Of a stretch of 5,965 bases of DNA, positions 1 through 5,816 are shown in pieces; within the stretch, counting starts at the first letter, position 1, and the number at the start of each line of letters is the position of its first letter. A model generated the notes under the pieces. That model ran no database searches and had not been told where the DNA came from. It saw only the letters and a list, made by a program, of their open reading frames with translations. Source of the stretch: an uncultured Bacilli bacterium (GTDB taxonomy: Bacteria; Bacillota_I; Bacilli_A; RF39; UBA660); contig CANQKU010000065.1 in assembly GCA_947624535.1 (NCBI GenBank), forward strand, positions 1-5,965, read 5' to 3'. A program made the translations under genes and the position numbers.

Positions 1-27
1 AAAAAAAAGAGAAAATAGTAACTCTTT
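1..27 (-). terminator. Weak candidate intrinsic terminator after phosphonopyruvate decarboxylase
   Basis: On the minus strand AAAGAG (22-27) can pair with CTCTTT (6-11) around a 10-nt loop, followed by a T-run that continues to the window edge (1-5). The stem overlaps the stop codon of the decarboxylase. It has only two G-C pairs, so it would be a weak terminator at best, and the window ends before the next gene can be seen. Confidence 0.3.
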
Positions 28-1147
28 ATAAATTATTTAAATATCTCATAAAATTTTCTTTATTTTCTCTAGCAGTTGTAGTTGGTCTACCCAAATCATC
101 CCTTGCTCCTAATGAAGACATTACCTCAATAAATGTCAATTGATTATTTGATTTAGCCTTAACTAATGCTTCATCTAAATCTTTAAAATTATTAACACTA
201 TATATTTCTTTATATCCACAGGCTTCTGCAATTTTTGAAATATTAATATCACTAGATACAGTTGGCATACCTCCAACTGTTTCATGAGCACCATTATTAA
301 TTAAGATATGTACTAAGTTTTTAGGATTAATTGAACCCATCACAGCAACTGAGCCCATATGCATCAATAAAGCTCCATCTCCATCAATACACCATATTTT
401 AGATTGTGGTTTTTGAATTGCAATTCCTAATGCTATAGATGAAGAATGTCCCATAGAACCGACAGTTAAAAAGTCATATTCATGAGATTGATTATTTCTT
501 TCTCTAATTTCAAATAATTCACGACTTGCTTTACCAGTTGTAGAAATAATGGGATCAGTTTTACTTACCTTAACTATATGTTCAATAATTTCTTCTCTAC
601 TCATTTTATTATTATTTTGATAGATTTTTTTATCTTCATATTCTAAAGCATTTTTCTTAATTACAAAAGAAACTTGCTTTCCCTCTTCTAATTTTAGACG
701 AAATTCTTTCATTACTTGTTCTAGCTCTTCTACAGTTGTTTCTTTTCCAATAATATAATTATCAATTTGCATATCATTCAATAGTTGAATTGTAGCTTCT
801 CCTTGATATATATGTTGAGGTTCATCAAGTACTCCTGGTTCTCCTCTCCAGCCAATAACAAAAATCATTGGTATATTATAAACTTTTTCATTTAATAAAG
901 ACATTACAGGATTAACGATATTACCCTCTCCACTGTTTTGCATATAAACAACTGGAATTTTAGAAGTTGCTAAATAATAGCCTGCAGCTAAACCCACACA
1001 ATTACCTTCATTAGCTGCAATAATATGATGCTTACTATCAATTCCATAAGTATTCATTAAATAATTACAAAGTGGTTTTAATTGAGAGTCTGGAACACCT
1101 GTATAAAACTCAGAATTTAAAACTTTTACAAAATCAATTACTTTCAT
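26..1147 (-). CDS. aepY: Phosphonopyruvate decarboxylase, ThDP-dependent
   Basis: This 373-residue cytoplasmic enzyme is predicted to decarboxylate 3-phosphonopyruvate to phosphonoacetaldehyde, the irreversible step that pulls the unfavourable PEP mutase reaction forward. The N-terminal half has the family's GVPDSQLKPL stretch (residues 18-27) and AANEGN (45-50), where E47 is the glutamate expected to activate thiamine diphosphate. The C-terminal half has the ThDP/Mg site GDG (256-258) followed by NN (284-285), then GGMPT (292-296) and a family-typical GARDDLGRP tail (347-355). Length is normal for the family. The start is supported by a GGAGGT site 6 nt upstream, which lies inside the end of the preceding dehydrogenase gene; the two genes overlap by 14 bp, suggesting coupled translation. 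Sulfopyruvate decarboxylase is a related alternative, but the PEP mutase two genes upstream makes phosphonopyruvate the far more likely substrate. The ThDP motifs are seen; the substrate is inferred from family and context. Confidence 0.95.
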   Translation of the reverse strand: MKVIDFVKVLNSEFYTGVPDSQLKPLCNYLMNTYGIDSKHHIIAANEGNCVGLAAGYYLATSKIPVVYMQNSGEGNIVNPVMSLLNEKVYNIPMIFVIGWRGEPGVLDEPQHIYQGEATIQLLNDMQIDNYIIGKETTVEELEQVMKEFRLKLEEGKQVSFVIKKNALEYEDKKIYQNNNKMSREEIIEHIVKVSKTDPIISTTGKASRELFEIRERNNQSHEYDFLTVGSMGHSSSIALGIAIQKPQSKIWCIDGDGALLMHMGSVAVMGSINPKNLVHILINNGAHETVGGMPTVSSDINISKIAEACGYKEIYSVNNFKDLDEALVKAKSNNQLTFIEVMSSLGARDDLGRPTTTARENKENFMRYLNNL

Positions 1148-2273
1148 TTGTTACCTCCATTATCCTATCAAATAACTTTGTATAAATTTCTTTGATATCG
1201 ATATCTTCTAAAATAACTGGATTATTCGATAAACGATCTACGTTAACAGAATTTACTAACAATTTTATATCTTGATAATCAACTGAAATATTATATAAAT
1301 CTAATTTTTTTAATAATTCCCTAAAATAATTTTTTAATTCTTCTAAATTACTACAATCTAATAAATCAGAAATCATAACAAAAATTTTGTTTAAGTGTTT
1401 TTCACCACGTAAGTCCTTGCAACGATTTGAATTATCCATCATAAATGGTAATAATTCTGAATTTATAAGCATAGCAGCATGACCATGAGCTATTTTATAT
1501 AAGCTAGTTAATTTATAGCACATAGCATGACCTGCTGTTGTTTTTGTTATGTTAATAGCTTTACCAGCGTAATTAGATGCTATCATCATATTTTCAAAAG
1601 TTGTTTCGTCATTTTTTAAATATTTTTCAAAATTTTCAACAATTAATTTTATTGCTTTTTTTGAATATTCAATACTTTTATCAGTAGAATTTATTGACCA
1701 TAAAGACTCCACTGAATGACTAAATGCATCAAGTACAGTAGCTTTTTTTTGATACAATGATAATGTTTTTAAAAATGATGGTTCAAATAAAACATATTGT
1801 GGGATAATACTTCCATTTTCAACAGATTGCTTTATTCCATTATAATAAATTACTGCGAATTTAGTAGCTTCACTTCCTGTACCAGCAGTTGTAGGAATAG
1901 CCAATATTTCTATATTATTGGGAATAATTTCTTGTTCTAAATAGTTTTTATTATGGTCCATCCTTACAAATGATTTTATACATTTTGCAACGTCAATAGC
2001 ACTCCCACCACCTGCAACTATTAAAAAATCACAATTATATTTATTGAATTTTTCAACACCTAAGCATACTGACTCATATGATGGATTAGGTTCGAAATCA
2101 CTAAAATAATGTATATTTATTTCTAACTTATTTGCAATTTCTTTAATTCTTTTATCTAATATTGAGTTATAAAATGATGAACCACATACTAACAAAATAT
2201 TTTTGCAATGAGAATTTTCCATGCATTTTTGTATATCATGATAATTATTATTTGAATTTAAAATTTTTTGCAT
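1134..2273 (-). CDS. Iron-containing alcohol dehydrogenase, probable phosphonoacetaldehyde reductase (PhpC/FomC-like)
   Basis: This 379-residue group III (iron-type) alcohol dehydrogenase is predicted to reduce phosphonoacetaldehyde to 2-hydroxyethylphosphonate with NAD(P)H. Visible motifs are the nucleotide-binding GGGSAIDVAK (residues 88-97), PTTAGTGSEAT (127-137), and metal ligands in family spacing: D182 and H186 in DAFSHS, H249 in TTAGHAMCYK, and H263 in AHGHA, 14 residues after H249. The stretch around 245-266 resembles phosphonoacetaldehyde reductases of HEP pathways. The gene lies between PEP mutase (9 bp upstream) and phosphonopyruvate decarboxylase (14 bp overlap), so its likely substrate is the decarboxylase product. 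It occupies the place often taken by an aminoethylphosphonate transaminase, which is absent here. The start follows a strong AGGAGGT site. Other iron alcohol dehydrogenases act on lactaldehyde, butanol or propanediol; the sequence alone does not fully exclude these, but context favours phosphonoacetaldehyde. A run of eight A residues on the coding strand (1743-1750) is intact in frame. Confidence 0.88.
   Translation of the reverse strand: MQKILNSNNNYHDIQKCMENSHCKNILLVCGSSFYNSILDKRIKEIANKLEINIHYFSDFEPNPSYESVCLGVEKFNKYNCDFLIVAGGGSAIDVAKCIKSFVRMDHNKNYLEQEIIPNNIEILAIPTTAGTGSEATKFAVIYYNGIKQSVENGSIIPQYVLFEPSFLKTLSLYQKKATVLDAFSHSVESLWSINSTDKSIEYSKKAIKLIVENFEKYLKNDETTFENMMIASNYAGKAINITKTTAGHAMCYKLTSLYKIAHGHAAMLINSELLPFMMDNSNRCKDLRGEKHLNKIFVMISDLLDCSNLEELKNYFRELLKKLDLYNISVDYQDIKLLVNSVNVDRLSNNPVILEDIDIKEIYTKLFDRIMEVTNESN
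1153..1158 (-). promoter_or_regulatory. Ribosome binding site of phosphonopyruvate decarboxylase, inside the dehydrogenase gene
   Basis: GGAGGT on the minus strand lies 5 nt before the ATG at 1147 and within the last codons of the dehydrogenase (ATG GAG GTA). It decides the decarboxylase start and explains the 14-bp overlap. Confidence 0.85.
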
Positions 2274-2277
2274 AGAA

Positions 2278-2284
2278 ACCTCCT
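2278..2284 (-). promoter_or_regulatory. Strong ribosome binding site of the alcohol dehydrogenase, overlapping the PEP mutase stop
   Basis: AGGAGGT on the minus strand lies 4 nt before the ATG at 2273 and overlaps the PEP mutase TAG stop (2283-2285). It fixes the dehydrogenase start and suggests that ribosomes finishing PEP mutase hand over to the dehydrogenase. Confidence 0.85.
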
Positions 2285-3584
2285 AATAATCTTCTGGTAT
2301 TAATGTAATGATCTCTTTAATAGAAATACAGTTATCATCGACTTCCTTAGCTCTATGATTTTTCAAAATTGTTTTGGCAACATTTTGCATGGCAGGAAAA
2401 CCTGCTCTTGTTAATTGATTTGCATAAATTACTATATTTACACCACGTTTTTTAAATTCTTCTTCAGTAACTTGATTAAATGAGGTTGGAACAACAACAA
2501 TAGGCGTATTGCTATCTTTTGATCTAAATTTCTCTACAAATTCAAATATTTCATCTGGATCAGTTTTTCTACTATGGATCATAATGGCATCGGCACCAGC
2601 TTTTACATACGCAGCAGCACGTTTTAACGCATCCTCCATTCCAGCCTCTAAAATTAAACTTTCAATTCTTGCACAAATCATAAAGTCATCACTTTTTTGA
2701 GCATTCTTACCCGCTTTTATTTTTTCACAAAAATTTTTAATACTATCTTGTGTTTGTTGTACTTCTGTGCCAAATAAAGAATTTTTCTTAAGACCTATTT
2801 TATCTTCGATAATGACCATAGAGACACCCATTCTTTCCAAAGTTCTAACAGTATATACAAAATGTTCTTTTAATCCCCCAGTATCACCATCAAAAATAAT
2901 GGGTTTAGTTGTTACTTCCATAATATCATCAATTGTTCTAAATCTCGAAGTCATATCGACTAGTTCGATATCTGGCTTACCTTTAGCAGTAGAGTCACAT
3001 AATGAACTAACCCACATAGCATCAAATTGTTTTACCCCGCCTTTTTCTTCTACCATAGTTTTTTCAACAATCAATCCAGTAATACCACTATGTGCTTCCA
3101 TTACTGTTATTAGTGATTTACAACCTAATGATCTCTTTAATCTTGATCTTCTAAAATCAGGAAGAGATAATTCAATTCTAGTTCTATCATCAATAGCTTT
3201 ATATTTTGGATCATTAGAATATGGAAATTCTATAAGTTCTCCTCCATAAGTTTTAAGAATTTCAATAACTTCTTGGCGAATAGGTTCTTGATATCCATTA
3301 ATCCAATTATCCCCATGTACTACATAATCAGGTTTTAATTTTAAAATATTTTCTTTATAACTTAACGTAGTTTGTTCCACTACCTCAGAAACACCCTCAA
3401 TATTTTCATATAAAATTTTTCGCTCTTCAAATGGAATTAAAGGAAATCTTTTATATCCAGCAATAGCTTCATCTGATAAAACCCCTATAATTAATCTACC
3501 TAATTTTTCTGCTTTTTTTATTATAGATATATGTCCTCCATGAATAACATCAGTAGACATTACCATATATACTGTTTTTTCCAT
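2283..3584 (-). CDS. aepX: Phosphoenolpyruvate mutase with N-terminal cytidylyltransferase-like domain
   Basis: This 433-residue two-domain protein (also called PepM) converts PEP to 3-phosphonopyruvate, the entry step forming the C-P bond. The C-terminal domain (about 155-405) is an isocitrate-lyase/PEP mutase barrel: EAHSG (163-167), metal-binding FDGDTGG (231-237), the diagnostic EDK-x5-NS signature (260-269), ARIES (305-309) and HSR (337-339). EDK-x5-NS separates PEP mutases from isocitrate or methylisocitrate lyases. The N-terminal domain (about 1-125) is a cytidylyltransferase fold with HGGH (15-18, the HxGH motif) and HGDNW (90-94, like GDDW in glycerol-3-phosphate cytidylyltransferases). 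A clear RTxGISTT motif is not seen; DDRTR (132-136) is the nearest. Fom1 of Streptomyces has the same architecture, and its N-terminal domain makes CMP-HEP, so this domain may too (inference). The gene starts 5 bp after the nucleotidyltransferase gene; an AGGAGA site in that gene's end lies about 12 nt from the ATG, rather far. Its stop overlaps the next gene's ribosome binding site. Confidence 0.96.
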   Translation of the reverse strand: MEKTVYMVMSTDVIHGGHISIIKKAEKLGRLIIGVLSDEAIAGYKRFPLIPFEERKILYENIEGVSEVVEQTTLSYKENILKLKPDYVVHGDNWINGYQEPIRQEVIEILKTYGGELIEFPYSNDPKYKAIDDRTRIELSLPDFRRSRLKRSLGCKSLITVMEAHSGITGLIVEKTMVEEKGGVKQFDAMWVSSLCDSTAKGKPDIELVDMTSRFRTIDDIMEVTTKPIIFDGDTGGLKEHFVYTVRTLERMGVSMVIIEDKIGLKKNSLFGTEVQQTQDSIKNFCEKIKAGKNAQKSDDFMICARIESLILEAGMEDALKRAAAYVKAGADAIMIHSRKTDPDEIFEFVEKFRSKDSNTPIVVVPTSFNQVTEEEFKKRGVNIVIYANQLTRAGFPAMQNVAKTILKNHRAKEVDDNCISIKEIITLIPEDY

Positions 3585-3589
3585 ATTAC

Positions 3590-4315
3590 TTACTTTTCTC
3601 CTAACTTATACTGTTTTAATTTAACTGATATATTTTTTAAATCGTCTAAGTCATCAATTTCTGAACATAATTCATTCTTTATATCAAATGGATAAATAAT
3701 ACATTGATTGGAAACTGCATTAAATGCATTTTCTGCATAACACTTTACATTATCATGTTCACAAAATTCAACAATACTACTTAGCCATATTTCCCAATCT
3801 TTTTTATTAATTTTATATAATGGCTGAGCCATCATAGCATCCTCAAAAAAATCAATTCCTACTTTTTGAATGTTATTATTCTTAATTACACTTTTAAAAT
3901 CTTTTTTAGGCAATGGGGCTGTAGAACTTACTGTCATTACACTTCTTGGATCTTTAATTATCGCTTTTAATATTTCTAAGGTATAGACTAAATCTCCATG
4001 CATCATAATTATGTCATCATGTAAATCATCTTTAGCACAATATATAGAATATATATAATTTGTTTCCTTATACTTTGGGTTATTAATATATTTTATATTT
4101 AAACCTAAATCTAAATTGTCACAATATTCTTGTAATAACTCATTAAAATAACCAGTAGTCATTACAATTTCATTAATTCCACATTCTTTCAACAATCTTA
4201 ATTGTCTACTCACAATTGTTTCTTTTTCATCAATTTCTGTCATACATTTAGGATGAGTACAAGTTATATCACCCATTCTACTTCCTAATCCTGAATTTAA
4301 AATTAATGCCTTCAT
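3590..4315 (-). CDS. LicC/PntC-like nucleotidyltransferase (probable phosphonate or phospho-alcohol cytidylyltransferase)
   Basis: This 241-residue cytoplasmic protein belongs to the sugar-nucleotidyltransferase superfamily, in the branch of LicC (phosphocholine cytidylyltransferase) and PntC (2-aminoethylphosphonate cytidylyltransferase). The nucleotide-binding loop is LNSGLGSRMG (6-15) with lysine in HPKCMTEI (21-28). YKETNYIYSIYCA (82-94) matches the substrate-side region of LicC-type enzymes, HGD (106-108) supplies a metal-binding aspartate, and EIDDLDDL (219-226) carries the second metal site typical of this branch. The length is normal. It is the first gene of the phosphonate cassette, 5 bp before PEP mutase, so the likely reaction is CTP plus a phosphonate (HEP if the pathway reading is right) to a CMP-activated form ready for transfer to a glycan or lipid. 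The start follows AGAGGTG at good spacing. A sugar-phosphate or choline-phosphate substrate is possible. The family call is firm; the substrate is inference. Confidence 0.85.
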   Translation of the reverse strand: MKALILNSGLGSRMGDITCTHPKCMTEIDEKETIVSRQLRLLKECGINEIVMTTGYFNELLQEYCDNLDLGLNIKYINNPKYKETNYIYSIYCAKDDLHDDIIMMHGDLVYTLEILKAIIKDPRSVMTVSSTAPLPKKDFKSVIKNNNIQKVGIDFFEDAMMAQPLYKINKKDWEIWLSSIVEFCEHDNVKCYAENAFNAVSNQCIIYPFDIKNELCSEIDDLDDLKNISVKLKQYKLGEK

Positions 4316-4320
4316 CCAAA

Positions 4321-4327
4321 CACCTCT
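4321..4327 (-). promoter_or_regulatory. Ribosome binding site of the nucleotidyltransferase
   Basis: AGAGGTG on the minus strand lies 5 nt before the ATG at 4315 and fixes the start of the first gene of the phosphonate cassette. Confidence 0.75.
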
Positions 4328-4346
4328 ACATTTATTTATAAAATAT

Positions 4347-4376
4347 TAGAGTTGCCATTATAAAAAATCAACTCTA
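4347..4376. repeat. Inverted repeat in the leader of the phosphonate cassette
   Basis: TAGAGTTG (4347-4354) and CAACTCTA (4369-4376) are perfectly complementary 8-bp arms around a 14-nt loop. It sits immediately downstream of the proposed -10 box, so in RNA it would form a stem-loop at or very near the 5' end of the transcript; in DNA it could be an operator. Neither strand has a T-run directly after it, so it is not a convincing intrinsic terminator for the upstream genes. Confidence 0.5.
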
Positions 4377-4381
4377 TTATA

Positions 4382-4390
4382 ATTATAACA
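4382..4390 (-). promoter_or_regulatory. Candidate extended -10 promoter for the phosphonate cassette
   Basis: Read on the minus strand the sequence is TGTTATAAT, a TGn extension plus a perfect TATAAT. A second TATAAT follows directly at 4376-4381 and a third at 4357-4362. No convincing TTGACA lies 16-18 bp upstream, which extended -10 promoters tolerate. Transcription would start near 4375, giving a leader of about 60 nt before the nucleotidyltransferase ATG. The gap is very AT-rich, so chance matches to TATAAT are common; the TG extension and the position in the largest intergenic gap are the support. Confidence 0.5.
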
Positions 4391-4441
4391 TATTCTAATT
4401 AATATAAATAACTATTTAATACATTTATAAATTATGATACT

Positions 4442-4840
4442 TTACTCTAAAAATAATTTTCTTGTGATAAAGTTAAATATCATTACAATAGCAGTTGCTA
4501 TAACTTTACCAAGTAAGTAATAAATATTAAACTCATAAGTTGTAAACCACACAATTAAATCATTTAGTAAAAGTCCCATTACACTAAATAAAATAAAGAG
4601 AATAAAATTTTTCTTTGGATTTTTTTCTTTATTAACATTAAATACCCAGTGAATACTTGCCCAATAATTATAAATAGTAGCTATACAAAATGATAAAGTA
4701 TTTGAAATAATAACAGGCAGATGCAAAAACTCTTTCAATATATAGATACAAAGAAAATCTATAACAGTAGCAATAAAACCTACTATACCAAATTTAAATA
4801 TCTGTTGCCATAAATCATTTCTTTTATCTTTTTGTTTCAT
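4442..4840 (-). CDS. GtrA-family small membrane protein, putative polyprenyl-linked sugar flippase
   Basis: This 132-residue integral membrane protein has four predicted transmembrane segments at about 15-35, 41-63, 77-97 and 105-127. GtrA/DPMS features are the charged N-terminus followed by FKFGIVGFIATVIDF (16-30), an NYWASIHWVF segment (58-67), and the ending NFITRKLFLE (123-132). GtrA proteins are thought to move undecaprenyl-phosphate-linked sugars across the cytoplasmic membrane, or to assist the partner glycosyltransferase, in glycan modification. The usual GtrB-type partner is not in the window; the upstream glycosyltransferase is of the rhamnosyltransferase type. The gene lies 41 bp downstream of that broken gene, with a GGAGT site about 8 nt before the ATG, and ends just before the promoter-containing gap. 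The family call is good; the transported sugar is unknown. Confidence 0.87.
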   Translation of the reverse strand: MKQKDKRNDLWQQIFKFGIVGFIATVIDFLCIYILKEFLHLPVIISNTLSFCIATIYNYWASIHWVFNVNKEKNPKKNFILFILFSVMGLLLNDLIVWFTTYEFNIYYLLGKVIATAIVMIFNFITRKLFLE

Positions 4841-5321
4841 TTTTAACTACTCCATTCTTTTTCTAATTTATAGTAAAATAATTATAATTTTCCAATAAGA
4901 AATATAAATCTTAAAGCTATCTCATCAATTATTTTTGATCTCAATCTTTTAGGATAAAATACTTTTTTTACTCTTGAGTTACTCATAAATATTTCTAATG
5001 TTTTTTTATTTTGATCATCTAATTGATTGTAACAAGTATTATAGAAATCTGTTATTATTAATTTATATGACTCAAATTGATTATTGGTAAAAAAGTTTTT
5101 TATCCTCCACTTCCATAATCCTATACCTTTTAGTTTATTTGAAGTAACAGAAGTATCGTGTCTTCTATAATATGCTGTATAATCGTTATCATAATAAATC
5201 GTACCAAAACTTGAAAATAACATACTCATCCAAGTTCCTCTAGCTTTTGATTTTGTAGGTTTATTATTATTCAATAAATTAAGTGTAGCTTTTGTAATAC
5301 ACATAGTAAATTCTAATCCGC

Positions 5322-5384
5322 ATACTTCAAATAAAGTATTATGAAATAATAGAATATTATTTCATAATACTTTATTTGAAGTAT
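5322..5384. repeat. Perfect inverted repeat: 29-bp arms, 5-nt loop
   Basis: Left arm 5322-5350 is the exact reverse complement of right arm 5356-5384, with loop AGAAT at 5351-5355. Pairing stops at 5321/5385. It lies inside the glycosyltransferase gene and holds the premature TGA (5362-5364, minus strand). It contains no terminator T-run and no transposase or recombinase gene is near, so it is neither a terminator nor a mobile element end. The core GAAATAAT-AGAAT-ATTATTTC (5343-5363) is a smaller hairpin that occurs again at 5388-5408. Confidence 0.97.
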
Positions 5385-5408
5385 TATGAAATAATAGAAT
5401 ATTATTTC
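5334..5408. repeat. Overlapping structure: 30-bp direct repeat with 45-bp period
   Basis: Positions 5334-5363 and 5379-5408 are identical, offset by 45 bp and separated by 15 bp. The bases flanking both copies differ (5333/5378 A versus G; 5364/5409 A versus T). The period equals 15 codons, so loss of one unit keeps the frame and removes the TGA. The second copy contains an 8-bp stem with a 5-nt loop (5388-5408), which is what the undamaged gene would have carried; the large palindrome looks like an extension of that small hairpin. Confidence 0.96.
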
Positions 5409-5816
5409 TAAATTTCGATTTTCCTACTTCATCAAGATTATTATTGCATATCTTATATCCTGAATAATAGGCAATAACTTCACCATTTAATTCTTCCATC
5501 TTTTTAATTGCTTTTTCTACTTTATCTAGAAACCATACATCATCTTGATCTGCGAAAAAATAATAATCAGATTTTGGTGCATTATCAGTCAAAGCATAAA
5601 AACATGCTGGATATCCTAAATTTTTCTTACCTATTTTAACATGAACATTATTATATTTATTTCTATACTTATATAATATATCTTTAGTAGAATCATTAGA
5701 GCAATCATCTCTAATGTATATTTGTACATTGGGATATGTTTGATTTACCAAACTGTCTAATAACTCTTCTAAATATTTTTCACCATTATATGTAGCCAAT
5801 AAAATTACTGCCTTTT

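Noticed and set aside
1743..1750. Eight-base homopolymer in the dehydrogenase gene as a phase-variation tract
   Set aside because: Runs of eight are common in DNA this AT-rich, the frame is intact, and nothing suggests that this cytoplasmic enzyme is phase variable.
2509..2700. Plus-strand open frame of 63 codons
   Set aside because: Lies antisense inside the well-supported PEP mutase gene, has no ribosome binding site and no recognisable motif; a shadow frame.
2767..3249. Plus-strand open frame of 160 codons
   Set aside because: Antisense to the PEP mutase gene; low-complexity serine/isoleucine-rich translation typical of the complement of an AT-rich gene.
2283..3584. Isocitrate or methylisocitrate lyase, or phosphonopyruvate hydrolase
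   Set aside because: The EDK-x5-NS signature, the fused cytidylyltransferase domain and the adjacent phosphonopyruvate decarboxylase all point to PEP mutase.
4347..4376. Inverted repeat as a rho-independent terminator of the GtrA gene
   Set aside because: No U-run follows on either strand, and it lies about 65 bp past the stop, after the promoter candidate.
5362..5364. TGA read as tryptophan or selenocysteine
   Set aside because: TGG is used for tryptophan elsewhere (for example GTWMSM in the same gene), TGA serves as a normal stop in the dehydrogenase gene, and the codon lies in the inserted segment rather than in conserved sequence.
5322..5384. Palindrome as an insertion-sequence end, CRISPR repeat, intrinsic terminator or site-specific inversion site
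   Set aside because: It has no array, no transposase or recombinase, no target duplication and no T-run after the stem; inverting the 5-nt loop would leave the TGA in place.
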